In this document: positions 7,984-16,953 of the stretch, piece after piece
Layout of the letters: every line of letters starts with the position of its first letter
How positions within the stretch are numbered: the first letter of the stretch is position 1
Source of the DNA: an uncultured Gammaproteobacteria bacterium
GTDB taxonomy: Bacteria > Pseudomonadota > Gammaproteobacteria > UBA6429 > Thiohalophilaceae
Reading direction: 5' to 3'
Assembly (NCBI GenBank): GCA_937967995.1
Contig: CALBTB010000005.1
Coordinates: forward strand, 241,413-305,412
Length of the DNA stretch: 64,000 bases
Notes under the pieces: generated by a model
The model's database searches: none
Told to the model about the DNA's origin: nothing
Seen by the model: only the letters and a program-made list of their open reading frames with translations
Program-made: the position numbers and the translations under genes

Positions 7984-8412
7984 TTATTGCTGTGCCCACT
8001 GCATGAGACTGTTCAGATCCATCGCACCGGCCATACGTTTGATTTCTTTTCCCTGTTTAAATACCGCCAGCGTCGGAATGCTGCGTATCTGAAATTGTGC
8101 AGCCAGTGTCTGTTGTTCTTCTGTGTTGACCTTGGCAAGTTGGAACTTCGGTTCCAGTTGCGAAGCCGCCTGTTCAAAAACCGGCGCCATCATTTTGCAG
8201 GGGCCGCACCAGGGCGCCCAGAAGTCGACCAGTACAGGAATATCACTGTTGCTGACATGTTTCTGAAATACGGTTTGATCGAGATTAACCGGCTTGCCGG
8301 TAAACAGGGGCTGATGACATTTACCACACTTGCCGCCGGCATTTATTCTGGATTCAGGTACACGGTTTGTACTGTGACAATGCGGACAAACGATGTGCAG
8401 ATTATCCGACAT
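7984..8412 (-). CDS. trxC: Thioredoxin 2 with N-terminal zinc ribbon
   Basis: 142 residues. The N-terminus holds four cysteines in CPHCHSTN and GKCGKCHQP (residues 9-33), the zinc-binding extension that distinguishes TrxC from TrxA. The thioredoxin fold follows with the redox site WCGPCK and the cis-proline motif SIPTLAVF. It reduces protein disulfides in the cytosol, and in E. coli trxC is OxyR-regulated and unlinked to secB. Here it lies 2 bases from grxC, within the grxC-secB operon. Confidence 0.94.
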   Translation of the reverse strand: MSDNLHIVCPHCHSTNRVPESRINAGGKCGKCHQPLFTGKPVNLDQTVFQKHVSNSDIPVLVDFWAPWCGPCKMMAPVFEQAASQLEPKFQLAKVNTEEQQTLAAQFQIRSIPTLAVFKQGKEIKRMAGAMDLNSLMQWAQQ

Positions 8413-8414
8413 AA

Positions 8415-8669
8415 CTACAGGCCCAGTTTTTGATCCAGTTGTCCCTGGTTCTCCAGTGCATATAGATCGTCACAACCACCGACATGATCATCATCAATGA
8501 AGATTTGCGGCACACTGCTGCGTCCCGCCAGCTCGATCATTTCTGAGTAACGTTCACGTTCGACATCAACACGTATGTCGGTATAGTCAACACCCTTGCT
8601 TTCAAGCAACATTCTGGCCCGAACACAATAAGGACAGAACTTTGTGCTATACATAATGACTTTTGCCAT
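8415..8669 (-). CDS. grxC: Glutaredoxin 3
   Basis: 84 residues with the dithiol active site CPYC at residues 12-15, the SSVPQIFIDDDHVGGCDDL glutathione-binding region (cis-Pro and GG motif) and overall Grx3 length. A glutathione-dependent disulfide reductase in the cytosol. It is the second gene of the yibN-grxC-trxC-secB-gpsA operon, 8 bases after the rhodanese gene. Confidence 0.95.
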   Translation of the reverse strand: MAKVIMYSTKFCPYCVRARMLLESKGVDYTDIRVDVERERYSEMIELAGRSSVPQIFIDDDHVGGCDDLYALENQGQLDQKLGL

Positions 8670-8677
8670 GCAGTGAC

Positions 8678-9103
8678 TTACTTCTTGGTTAATGGAAGGT
8701 TATCGTTTTGCCAGGCCATCATACCGCCGGACAGGTTATAGACCTTTTCAAACCCGTTTTTCTTTAACTGAGCACAGGCCTGCGCAGAACGCTGACCACT
8801 ACGGCACCCTACTATAATGGGTTTGTCCTTGTATTTTTCAAGCTCCTTGAGTCGGTCATTGAGGTAACCGGCAGGAATATGCACGGCATTGACGATATGA
8901 CCCTTGAGGTATTCGTTTTCCTCGCGTACATCCAGCACCACGGCATTTTCACGGTTGATCAGTTGTGTGGCCATCGTGGGGTTGGCACTGTTGTAACCAC
9001 GTAGCCGTGAGCCGATGAAGCTATAGACCAGCATCATAAAGATGACCAGCCAGGCCAGACTGAGAATGTAGTGGTTACCGATGAATTCGATGTATTGTTC
9101 CAT
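8678..9103 (-). CDS. yibN: Membrane-anchored rhodanese-like protein (YibN)
   Basis: 141 residues: one N-terminal transmembrane helix (about residues 12-31), then a rhodanese domain from about residue 45. The active-site loop CRSGQRSA has the catalytic Cys and six-residue loop typical of sulfurtransferases, and AVVLDVREENEYLKGHI is the entry motif. YibN-type proteins precede grxC-secB in many Gammaproteobacteria; the physiological sulfur acceptor is unknown. First gene of the operon. Confidence 0.9.
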   Translation of the reverse strand: MEQYIEFIGNHYILSLAWLVIFMMLVYSFIGSRLRGYNSANPTMATQLINRENAVVLDVREENEYLKGHIVNAVHIPAGYLNDRLKELEKYKDKPIIVGCRSGQRSAQACAQLKKNGFEKVYNLSGGMMAWQNDNLPLTKK

Positions 9104-9208
9104 TTTCTACCTGAACGTTTTACCTGAATAGCATTACGGATTTCATAAAAATGAAATGCCAGCAAGTTAGCATAAAGTTCTTACTGAAAAGTGCAGAACG
9201 ACGTGTAG

Positions 9209-9526
9209 TTAATCTTCAGCGCTACAGAAGACTTCACGCATCATCCCGATAAGGCGTAATGTACGCTGATCTCCGACTTTGTAATATACGCGATTGGCGT
9301 CCTTGCGTGCCGACAGGATGCCCTTGTCGCGCAGAATCGCCAGGTGTTGCGAAATATTACTTTGCGATGTACCCACATGTTCGACGATATCCTGCACGCT
9401 GATTTCGCTATCCCCCAGAGTGCACAGGATTTTCAGTCTTAATGGATGGGACATGGCCTTCAGAGAACGGGATGCGCGGTCGATATCCTCGTCACGCGTC
9501 ATCAGACCGGCTATATCTTGCATCAT
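9209..9526 (-). CDS. ArsR/SmtB-family winged-helix regulator
   Basis: About 105 residues from the ATG pair at 9526/9523, with another possible ATG at 9538. In-frame sequence back to 9688 is rejected because it precedes a TATAAT box at 9581-9586. The winged-helix core LKAMSHPLRLKILCTLGDSEISVQDIVEHVGTSQSNISQHLAILRDKGILSARKDANRVYYKV is textbook ArsR. The Cys in the ILC segment and a near C-terminal Cys are the only thiols, so the ELCVCD metal site is absent and the inducer is unclear. It lies divergent from gpmI with a 17-base palindrome between them. Confidence 0.85.
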   Translation of the reverse strand: MMQDIAGLMTRDEDIDRASRSLKAMSHPLRLKILCTLGDSEISVQDIVEHVGTSQSNISQHLAILRDKGILSARKDANRVYYKVGDQRTLRLIGMMREVFCSAED

Positions 9527-9580
9527 GTATGACACCATTTTAATAGTATGATCATCACAGGTGATCTTTATTAACAAAAC

Positions 9581-9607
9581 ATTATACAATAATCTACCGT
9601 TTGAGAA
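9581..9607 (-). promoter_or_regulatory. Probable promoter of the ArsR-type gene
   Basis: A consensus -10 hexamer TATAAT occupies 9586-9581 on the minus strand, with only a weak -35 (TTCTCA, 15-base spacer). It lies about 45 bases before the chosen ATG and supports the shorter start of the regulator. Confidence 0.4.
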
Positions 9608-9703
9608 GGGTATTGCCCTTTTATTTACCAAGTATTTTGCATCTTCCACCAGAGCTGGACAATATTCATCCAAATCGGGGTTTTGCACGTTTGAACCAAA
9701 TGA

Positions 9704-9720
9704 ATTAGACTTAGTCTAAT
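9704..9720. promoter_or_regulatory. 17-bp perfect palindrome, candidate ArsR-type operator
   Basis: ATTAGAC-TTA-GTCTAAT is a perfect inverted repeat with a 3-base centre, 39 bases before the gpmI ATG and in the divergent gap with the winged-helix regulator. ArsR-family dimers bind such dyads. It could regulate gpmI, the regulator itself, or both. Confidence 0.5.
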
Positions 9721-9759
9721 TTAAAATGAAACTACTGAAAAATAAAGAACTTACGACAT

Positions 9760-11328
9760 ATGTCTGAACACGCCAAGCCCATGTTGCTGGTTGTCCTCGA
9801 TGGCTGGGGATACAGCGAGATCAATGACGACAATGCCATCGCGGTGGCCAAAAAACCCAATTGGGACGAATTATGGTCCTCCTGCCCGACCAGTTTTATC
9901 AACGGATCGGGTGCGGCGGTCGGCCTGCCGGCCGATCAGATGGGTAATTCCGAAGTGGGTCACCTGAATCTGGGTGCCGGGCGAGTGGTCTACCAGGAAT
10001 ACACCCGGGTTAGCCGTTCCATCAAAACGGGTTCGTTTTATAGCAACCAGACCCTGGTCGATGCGGTGCAGGCGGCCATCGACAGCGATAAAGCGGTGCA
10101 CATTCTGGGTCTGTTATCACCCGGTGGCGTGCACAGTCACGAAGATCATATCCATGCCATGACCGAACTGGCGGTCAAGCAGGGTGCGAAAAGAGTTTAT
10201 TTACATGCATTTCTGGATGGGCGGGACACCGCACCGCGCAGCGCGGATGAATCCATTCGCAAGATGGACGCAAAATTCGAGGAACTCGGTGGGGGTCGGT
10301 TCGCTTCCATTATTGGTCGTTACTTTGCCATGGACCGTGACCATCGCTGGCCACGTATTCAGAAGGCTTACGATCTGATCACTCAGGGCAAGGCCGAATT
10401 TCAGGCGGAAACCGCCCTGGCCGGACTGGGTCTCGCCTACAATCGTGATGAAACCGATGAGTTTGTACAGGCGACAGCCGTTGTACCGGCAGGGACGGAA
10501 CCCGTGCGAGTGGAAGACGGCGACAGCATTATTTTCATGAACTATCGATCTGATCGGGCGCGCCAGATTACACGGCCGTTTATCGAGCCGGACTTCGATG
10601 CCTTCGAACGTGAGTATGTCCCGAAGAACACCCACTTCGTTTCATTGACGGAATACAAATCGGACTTTGATGTGCCCGTCGCATATCCACCGGATCGTTT
10701 GCAGAATGTGTTTGGTGAATACATCAGTGGGCTGGGTTTACAGCAATTACGCATTGCGGAAACTGAAAAGTATGCGCATGTGACCTTCTTCTTTAATGGT
10801 GGTCGCGAGGAACCGTTTGACTTTGAAGATCGCATACTGATCAATTCGCCTAACGTCCCGACCTATGACTTACAACCGGAAATGAGTGCGCCGGAAGTGA
10901 CCGACAATCTGGTTGAGGCGATCGAAAGCGGCAAGTACGACGCGATTATCTGTAATTTTGCCAATCCGGATATGGTGGGCCATACCGGTAATTTCGACGC
11001 GACGGTCAAGGCCATCGAGGCCATTGATGCCTGCCTGGCACGTGTTGTTGCAGCAATTCGCAAAGTGGGTGGTGACATGTTGATCACGGCTGATCACGGT
11101 AATGCGGAAATGATGCGTAACAACGAAACCCAGCAACCGCATACGGCGCATACCACCAACCTGGTACCGTTGATTTATGTGGGAGCGCGCGATCTGAGCC
11201 TGGTCAGCCAGGGTGCTTTATCGGATATCGCACCGACCATGCTGGAACTGATGGGTCTGGAACAGCCGTCGGAAATGACCGGCCGTTCCCTGATTAAACA
11301 TCCCGAAGCCGAAGAACAGGCTGCCTGA
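9760..11328 (+). CDS. gpmI: 2,3-bisphosphoglycerate-independent phosphoglycerate mutase
   Basis: 522 residues, normal length. It interconverts 3- and 2-phosphoglycerate with two Mn ions. Visible motifs: LLVVLDGWGYSE near the start (metal ligand Asp), the phosphoserine segment QMGNSEVGHLNLGAGRVVYQ, the substrate-binding Arg block FLDGRDTAPRSA, and the C-terminal metal-ligand blocks NFANPDMVGHTG and ITADHGNAE. First gene of a plus-strand run followed by envC, ctpA and the yibQ-like gene, the same order as E. coli gpmM-envC-yibQ. The ribosome-binding site is weak. Confidence 0.96.
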   Translation: MSEHAKPMLLVVLDGWGYSEINDDNAIAVAKKPNWDELWSSCPTSFINGSGAAVGLPADQMGNSEVGHLNLGAGRVVYQEYTRVSRSIKTGSFYSNQTLVDAVQAAIDSDKAVHILGLLSPGGVHSHEDHIHAMTELAVKQGAKRVYLHAFLDGRDTAPRSADESIRKMDAKFEELGGGRFASIIGRYFAMDRDHRWPRIQKAYDLITQGKAEFQAETALAGLGLAYNRDETDEFVQATAVVPAGTEPVRVEDGDSIIFMNYRSDRARQITRPFIEPDFDAFEREYVPKNTHFVSLTEYKSDFDVPVAYPPDRLQNVFGEYISGLGLQQLRIAETEKYAHVTFFFNGGREEPFDFEDRILINSPNVPTYDLQPEMSAPEVTDNLVEAIESGKYDAIICNFANPDMVGHTGNFDATVKAIEAIDACLARVVAAIRKVGGDMLITADHGNAEMMRNNETQQPHTAHTTNLVPLIYVGARDLSLVSQGALSDIAPTMLELMGLEQPSEMTGRSLIKHPEAEEQAA

Positions 11329-11376
11329 CCAGACGAATCCCTAGGCAAGTTGGTACGACACAGGTAGACTGGCGGC

Positions 11377-12543
11377 ATGGCGCGTTGCTATGTGTATTCA
11401 CGATTTACCGCTTATTGCCTGATTCTTATCAGCGCCGCCCTGTTCACTCCCAATCTTGTTGCTGACGACGAGGAAACCGAACAGGCCCTGCAGGATGTTC
11501 GCAAGAAAATCGAACGTCTGCGTAACGATATCCAGAAAACCCAGACCCTGCATGATTCGGTACGAACCGATCTGGCGCGCATCGAAAAAGATATCAGCCA
11601 GTTACACCGCACATTGCGGCAACTGGATAAAAAGCTGGCCAAGCAGAAAGTTAAACTCAACAAACTTTATTACAAGCGAAAGATTTTACGCCGCGACGTC
11701 AAAACCCAGTTAGGGTTACTGGAAAAGCAGGTACAGGCGGCGTATATGATTGGTCGCCAGGAATACATCAAGTTATTACTCAACCAGGAAGACCCGGCCG
11801 TCATCGGTCGCACCATGTCCTATTATGATTATTTCAATCGGGCACGGGTGGAGCGAATCAGCGAATCACGCAAGGCCCTCACCTCACTGATCGAAACCGA
11901 AAAACAGATCAAACAGGAGAACAGGGCACTGCAGGCCATACAGCAACAACAGCTGGCCAAGCAGGAGACCCTGCAGGAAGCGTCACGTTCGCGGGCGTTG
12001 GTGGTCAAACAACTACATGCCGAGCTGCATGACAAGGAACGCGTACTGGCACGGTTGCTGGAGGATGAAAAGCGACTTGGTGACCTGGTCGCCAAACTGG
12101 ATGAGGCGATTCCTGATATTCTCACCGACCCGGGCAAGCGCACACCGTTTGGTAACCTCAAAGGAAAACTGCGTTGGCCGACAAAAGGTTCAGTGGACGC
12201 CCTGTTTGGGAAACGTCGCGAGTCGAGTCGGGTCAAATGGAATGGCGTCATGATCAATGCCCAGGAAGGCAGTGAGGTACGGGCCGTATCACACGGTCGC
12301 GTGGCCTTTGCCGACTGGTTACGCGGCTACGGCCTGCTAGTAATTATCGATCATGGCAATGGTTATATGAGTTTGTACGGCCATAATCAGACTATATATA
12401 AAGAAACAGGCGAATGGGTGGAGACGGGTGAACCGATTGCCAGCGTCGGTAGCAGCGGCGGCCAGCAGCGCGCCGGCCTGTATTTCGAGATTCGGCACAA
12501 TGGCAAACCCACCGATCCGCTTAACTGGTGCCGGCGTGGCTAG
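11377..12543 (+). CDS. envC: Murein hydrolase activator EnvC
   Basis: 388 residues: signal peptide (about 1-29), long coiled coil (about 32-110 and 165-245) and a C-terminal LytM/M23-like domain (about 285-385). The zinc ligands of active M23 peptidases are not all kept: the first His position lies in GVMINA and the HxH site reads YFEI. That fits a non-catalytic activator of periplasmic amidases acting with FtsEX at division. Placed between gpmI and ctpA as in related genomes. Confidence 0.92.
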   Translation: MARCYVYSRFTAYCLILISAALFTPNLVADDEETEQALQDVRKKIERLRNDIQKTQTLHDSVRTDLARIEKDISQLHRTLRQLDKKLAKQKVKLNKLYYKRKILRRDVKTQLGLLEKQVQAAYMIGRQEYIKLLLNQEDPAVIGRTMSYYDYFNRARVERISESRKALTSLIETEKQIKQENRALQAIQQQQLAKQETLQEASRSRALVVKQLHAELHDKERVLARLLEDEKRLGDLVAKLDEAIPDILTDPGKRTPFGNLKGKLRWPTKGSVDALFGKRRESSRVKWNGVMINAQEGSEVRAVSHGRVAFADWLRGYGLLVIIDHGNGYMSLYGHNQTIYKETGEWVETGEPIASVGSSGGQQRAGLYFEIRHNGKPTDPLNWCRRG

Positions 12544-12636
12544 GCCAGATTGTTTGGTGTCACGCTGGAGTTTTTACGGTAACATCCTGATTTGGAAGAA
12601 CAGATCCGCCCGAATGGCGTCTGAGGAAGGAACAGC

Positions 12637-13953
12637 ATGAAGAGCTTTACACGAAACACACTCCTGGTGACATTGGGTTTACTGACCGGTGTCATGCTGG
12701 CAATTGGCTATGGGGTTCGCGCAGAACGGGATAACGGCGCCGCACGGGCCATACCCATTGAAGATATCCGCTCATTAAGTGAGGTATTTGGCAAGATCAA
12801 GGACAACTATGTCGAGGATGTCAGCGACAAGGATTTACTGGAAAACGCCATTCGCGGCATGTTGACTGGGCTTGATCCCCATTCCACCTATCTGGACAGA
12901 GATGCCTTTCAGGAATTGCGTGTCGGTACCACCGGTGAATTCGGTGGCCTCGGTATCGTGGTCGGTATGGAAGACGGTTTCGTGAAAGTGATTTCGCCCA
13001 TTGATGACACACCTGCCGCACGTGCCGGTATCAAGGCCGGTGACCTGATTATTCGGCTTGGCAAAAAACCGGTCAAAGGCATGAGCCTGGATGATGCCGT
13101 TAAAATCATGCGCGGCAAACCCGGCACGGCAATCGACCTGCTGATTGTTCGTGAAGGCCTGGATAAACCGCTCAAGGTGAGCGTCACACGTGACAAGATT
13201 CGTGTTCAAAGCACCAAGTCCAAAACGCTGGAAAAAGGTTTTGGTTATTTACGTATTACCCAGTTTCAGGAACGTACTGCGGATGATCTGAAAAAGGCCA
13301 TCAGTAAACTGAAGAAAGAAAGCGACGGTAGTCTCAAGGGCATAATTCTGGATTTACGCAACAATCCGGGTGGCCTGCTGGATGCCGCTGTCGAGGTCTC
13401 TGATATTTTCCTGAGTAACGGCAAGATCGTCAGCGTGAAAGGTCGGGATGCTGCCAGCAATGTCAGCCACAGTGCGACACCCGGTGACATGCTCAAGGGC
13501 TCGCCTGTTGTGGTGCTGGTCAATGGTGGTTCGGCATCTGCATCGGAAATTGTTGCCGGTGCACTACAGGATCAAAAGCGCGGCATCATCATGGGCACCA
13601 AAACATTTGGTAAAGGCTCCGTTCAGACAGTAGTACCGCTGGGTAACAATACCGCCATCAAGTTAACCACGGCACGTTATTACACACCTTCCGGTCGTTC
13701 CATTCAGGCAACAGGCATCGATCCGGACATCGTGCTGGATAACCTGAAGCTGGCTGAAAACAAGCAGGAAGATAACCCGCTCATCAAAGAAGCGGATCTC
13801 GAAGGGCATCTGGAGAATGATGATGGTGATCCCAATAGCCCGGGTTCCAAAGATGCCAAAGCCAAGCGACTGTCGCTGGCCAATGAGGATTATGCGTTGT
13901 ATGAGGCACTGAACATTCTGAAAGGACTGTATCTGCTCAGCCAACGCCAATAA
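12637..13953 (+). CDS. ctpA: C-terminal processing peptidase, S41 family
   Basis: 438 residues with a signal or anchor helix (about 7-27), a PDZ domain (about 88-170, with GGLGIVVG) and the S41 catalytic core. The catalytic Ser lies in NGGSASASEIVAGALQD and the Lys in GTKTFGKGSVQT; the substrate tunnel motif LDLRNNPGG is present. It degrades or trims periplasmic proteins such as endopeptidases and lipoproteins. SD AAGGAA precedes the ATG. The C-terminal tail after residue 380 is charged and probably disordered. Confidence 0.93.
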   Translation: MKSFTRNTLLVTLGLLTGVMLAIGYGVRAERDNGAARAIPIEDIRSLSEVFGKIKDNYVEDVSDKDLLENAIRGMLTGLDPHSTYLDRDAFQELRVGTTGEFGGLGIVVGMEDGFVKVISPIDDTPAARAGIKAGDLIIRLGKKPVKGMSLDDAVKIMRGKPGTAIDLLIVREGLDKPLKVSVTRDKIRVQSTKSKTLEKGFGYLRITQFQERTADDLKKAISKLKKESDGSLKGIILDLRNNPGGLLDAAVEVSDIFLSNGKIVSVKGRDAASNVSHSATPGDMLKGSPVVVLVNGGSASASEIVAGALQDQKRGIIMGTKTFGKGSVQTVVPLGNNTAIKLTTARYYTPSGRSIQATGIDPDIVLDNLKLAENKQEDNPLIKEADLEGHLENDDGDPNSPGSKDAKAKRLSLANEDYALYEALNILKGLYLLSQRQ

Positions 13954-13983
13954 TAAAAAGGCAGTAACAGCGGGGACGTAAAC

Positions 13984-14772
13984 ATGCGCACAGGCATGGC
14001 CATGCTGGTGCTAATGCTGGCAGCCTCTGTCGCGGCACAGCCGGATAGTCAAAATGACACGCCGCGAGTTGCTATCGTGATCGACGATCTCGGTGATCGT
14101 TGGTATGACGGTCAACGCAGTATTCAACTCAATGGTGATATAACCATTGGCATCATTCCTTATACGCCATACGCCAGGAAGCTGGCCGTCCTGGCACGCA
14201 AAGCCAACAAGGAAATTCTGTTACACCTTCCGATGGAGGCCATGTCTGATCGCTACCTGGGCCGTGGTGGACTGCATTCGGCCATGAGTCAGAATGAATT
14301 TCTGGCAACGTTGCAAAAAAGCCTGCGCTTTATTCCGGACATCCGTGGCGTCAGTAATCATATGGGAAGCCGGCTGACACAAAACCGTGAACGCATGTCC
14401 TGGCTGATGGCGGGACTGAAACAAAACGGTAATCTGTATTTTCTCGACAGCCGCACCATTGACACCAGCCTGGCACTGAAAGTCGCTGCCCAGACCGGTC
14501 TCGAGCACGCCACGCGCGACGTGTTTTTGGACCATAACCCCAAACCTGAAATTATGCAGAAACAGTGGCGCTATTTTCTGCAACTGGCGAAACAGAAGGG
14601 TTCAGCGGTCTGTATCGCCCACCCGTACCCGGATAGCCTGGCTTTTCTGGAAGAGAAACTCGCCACGCTTGATGAAGCCGGTGTTACACTGGTAAGCGTT
14701 TCAGAACTAATCCACTGGCGAAACAACAGGGGAGAACCCTCATGGCAGACATCAATGTCCTCGTCCCGTTAG
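13984..14772 (+). CDS. yibQ: Divergent polysaccharide deacetylase (YibQ-like)
   Basis: 262 residues with an N-terminal signal peptide (cleavage near Ala18) and the DUF610 domain: VAIVIDDLGD, then ILLHLPMEAM, a GVSNHMGSRLTQ block and FLDSRTID. These mark the YibQ branch of NodB-like deacetylases, predicted periplasmic. Its substrate is unknown. The order gpmI-envC-(ctpA)-yibQ is conserved. The end overlaps the next gene by 31 bases. Confidence 0.88.
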   Translation: MRTGMAMLVLMLAASVAAQPDSQNDTPRVAIVIDDLGDRWYDGQRSIQLNGDITIGIIPYTPYARKLAVLARKANKEILLHLPMEAMSDRYLGRGGLHSAMSQNEFLATLQKSLRFIPDIRGVSNHMGSRLTQNRERMSWLMAGLKQNGNLYFLDSRTIDTSLALKVAAQTGLEHATRDVFLDHNPKPEIMQKQWRYFLQLAKQKGSAVCIAHPYPDSLAFLEEKLATLDEAGVTLVSVSELIHWRNNRGEPSWQTSMSSSR

Positions 14773-15305
14773 CCCAGGGATGCGAAGAACTGGAAGCCGT
14801 GACGATTACTGATTTACTGACACGTGCCGGATTCCGTGTCGTCACAGCCGGGCTGGATGACAAACCGGTCACCGCCAGTCGCGGAATGGTGCTGGTACCT
14901 TCTACAACTATGGAAATCGTTATGGATCATGAGTTTGATCTTATGGTCCTGCCGGGCGGTTTGCCCGGGGCTGATCACCTGCGCGATCATCCGCTGGTAC
15001 AGGAGAAGATCAAACAGATGGCCGGCCAGGATAAATACGTTGCCGCTATCTGTGCAGCACCAAAAGCACTGGCACAGGCCGGTGTGCTGGATGGGCGGCG
15101 TGCTACCAGCTATCCCGGTAGTCTTAACGACGCTAATGTCACGGGACTCGACTACGTGGATGAAGACGTGGTGGTGGATGGCAAAGTCGTGACATCGCGG
15201 GGACCGGGTACCGCGATGGATTTTACACTGACACTGATAGAGTTACTGGCCGGTAAAGAGGCCCGTAAAAAAGTTGAAACACCTTTATTAAGACCCGCTG
15301 CCTGA
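14742..15305 (+). CDS. DJ-1/YajL family protein
   Basis: 187 residues. Flavodoxin-like DJ-1 fold with the nucleophile Cys104 in AAICAAPKAL, Glu15/16 in CEELEAV near the reactive thiol, the DLMVLPGGLPGADHL loop and GPGTAMDFTLTLIELL at the end. YajL/DJ-1 proteins have been given chaperone, deglycase or glyoxalase roles, and the true activity is debated. The ATG has a good SD (GGGGAGA) inside the end of the yibQ-like gene, so translation is probably coupled. Confidence 0.92.
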   Translation: MADINVLVPLAQGCEELEAVTITDLLTRAGFRVVTAGLDDKPVTASRGMVLVPSTTMEIVMDHEFDLMVLPGGLPGADHLRDHPLVQEKIKQMAGQDKYVAAICAAPKALAQAGVLDGRRATSYPGSLNDANVTGLDYVDEDVVVDGKVVTSRGPGTAMDFTLTLIELLAGKEARKKVETPLLRPAA

Positions 15306-15311
15306 TTAACA

Positions 15312-16307
15312 ATGCGTATTATCGAAGTTCTTGCCGACTGTGGCCACATTGATACGATTCGCAGTATTGCCGAGCACAATAACGTGCTGGAAAGCTGGGT
15401 CGATCACAGCGATGAAGAAGATCGTTGCAGCATGCGCATGGTGGTACAACCGGAAAAACAACAGGTTGTCATGGATGCCATTCAATCATCCCTGTCCGGA
15501 TCAGAAGGGTGGCGCATATTTATCAAACCTATCGAAGCCATAATTCCACGCCCCGAAGAAGTTGACGAAGCAGAAAAGAAATATGCCGGGGTACGGGCGC
15601 GTGAAGAAATCTATACCAATGTCGAATCCGGTTCGCGGCTCGATGCCAATTACCTGTTGCTCGTGGTGTTCTCTACCATCGTCGCAACGATCGGATTAAT
15701 CGAAGATAACGTGGCGGTGGTTATCGGTGCGATGGTGATTGCACCGTTACTGGGTCCGAATATCGCGCTGGCGTTTGGTACCGCACTCGGTGACAAGGTC
15801 ATGATCCTGCGTTCGCTGAAAACCAATTTTGCGGGAATGTTTGTTGCGCTGGGTTTAGCTGCAGTAATCGGTTTCCTGTGGCCGGTAAATATTGAAAGTC
15901 GTGAATTGATGGCGCGGACCGATGTCGGGCTGGATGGTGTGGTGCTGGCACTGGTGTCAGGTGCGGCGGCGATTCTGTCATTAACAACCGGACTGTCCAG
16001 CACGCTGGTGGGTGTGATGGTCGCGGTTGCGATTCTACCACCAACCGCCACACTGGGATTAATGGCAGCCAACGGGCAATATCATCTGGCGCTCGGTGCC
16101 GGCCTGTTACTGGCGGTGAATGTGGTATGCGTGAATCTGTCCGCCAAGCTTGTATTACTGATCAAGGGTGTAAAACCGCGCACCTGGCTGGAAAAACAAA
16201 AAGCGCGCCAGTCCATGCTGGCCTATATCGCGTTCTGGGTAATTTCACTCGTTATCCTCATCGGCAGCATGCACGTCTACCACGAGTTTTTCGATTTGCC
16301 CGGCTGA
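15312..16307 (+). CDS. DUF389 membrane protein
   Basis: 331 residues: a cytosolic N-terminal domain (1-105), a conserved linker (NVESGSRLDANYLLLVVFSTIVATIGL) and five to six transmembrane helices (about 113-320), including VIGAMVIAPLLGPNIALAFGTALGD. This is the TIGR00341/DUF389 family, of unknown function and sometimes suggested to be a transporter. It begins 6 bases after the DJ-1 gene and its 3' end overlaps the convergent lipoprotein gene by 63 bases. Confidence 0.88.
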   Translation: MRIIEVLADCGHIDTIRSIAEHNNVLESWVDHSDEEDRCSMRMVVQPEKQQVVMDAIQSSLSGSEGWRIFIKPIEAIIPRPEEVDEAEKKYAGVRAREEIYTNVESGSRLDANYLLLVVFSTIVATIGLIEDNVAVVIGAMVIAPLLGPNIALAFGTALGDKVMILRSLKTNFAGMFVALGLAAVIGFLWPVNIESRELMARTDVGLDGVVLALVSGAAAILSLTTGLSSTLVGVMVAVAILPPTATLGLMAANGQYHLALGAGLLLAVNVVCVNLSAKLVLLIKGVKPRTWLEKQKARQSMLAYIAFWVISLVILIGSMHVYHEFFDLPG

Positions 16308-16949
16308 GGGAGGGTTTAAGGTTGGTAATGTCGCAATCAGTTGCTGCGCACTTTCGATCATGATCTGACGAAAGCTGATCGGTTGTTCTGAAAAGGTTTC
16401 ATCCGAATAATTGACTTCCACATAGCCTTCCCATGCGATTCCACCGGTGCGGCCGTCCCAGATTTGCAGGAACAGACGCATGTTGGAAAACTTGGTATCG
16501 ATCAGGCGCAGGCCAAGCACACCAAAACGGGTGTTCGTGCCCTGCGTGAATTTACCCAGATTAATCAGTGCCAGGTAACGGGTTTCCACCATCTGGCTGA
16601 TACGTGACAGTAGTTTTTTATTCAGTATCCCGGTGGAACGATACTCATCATACATTTCCCGATAGGCATCGGCCAGATCGGCCCGGTTCACCTGGCCCAG
16701 CGTATCCGGCAAGGTAACGATGCGAATTTCCTGATGTAACTTTCCCATTACATCCGCGAAGACAAATGCCAGTGCCTGTTTATCTTCTTCCTGTCCGGTT
16801 GGCGTGGTCGGTGTCAGAAAGGCCAGGCCATTTTGTTCCAGGTCACCGGCCTGCAGACTGATCGCGTGATGCTTGATCGATGAATGGATCTGCACACCAC
16901 TGCAACCGGTGATAAATAGATAAATGATAAATACGGCGTAACGCATCAT
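16245..16949 (-). CDS. Predicted lipoprotein downstream of ubiB
   Basis: 234 residues from the ATG pair at 16949/16946. The short signal peptide ends in the lipobox ITGC, so Cys16 should be lipidated. The mature part has no motif I recognise; it is mixed alpha/beta with the segment RYLALINLGKFTQGTNTRFGVLGLRLIDT near the middle, and resembles small outer-membrane-associated lipoproteins. Sequence further upstream in frame overlaps ubiB and is not used. The gene follows ubiB by 4 bases and probably shares its transcript. Its last 63 bases overlap the end of the DUF389 gene. Confidence 0.7.
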   Translation of the reverse strand: MMRYAVFIIYLFITGCSGVQIHSSIKHHAISLQAGDLEQNGLAFLTPTTPTGQEEDKQALAFVFADVMGKLHQEIRIVTLPDTLGQVNRADLADAYREMYDEYRSTGILNKKLLSRISQMVETRYLALINLGKFTQGTNTRFGVLGLRLIDTKFSNMRLFLQIWDGRTGGIAWEGYVEVNYSDETFSEQPISFRQIMIESAQQLIATLPTLNPPSAGQIEKLVVDVHAADEDNE

Positions 16950-16953
16950 TAAT

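Noticed and set aside
9527..9688. N-terminal extension of the ArsR-type gene
   Set aside because: A TATAAT box lies inside it and no part matches ArsR proteins; the gene probably starts at 9526 or 9538.
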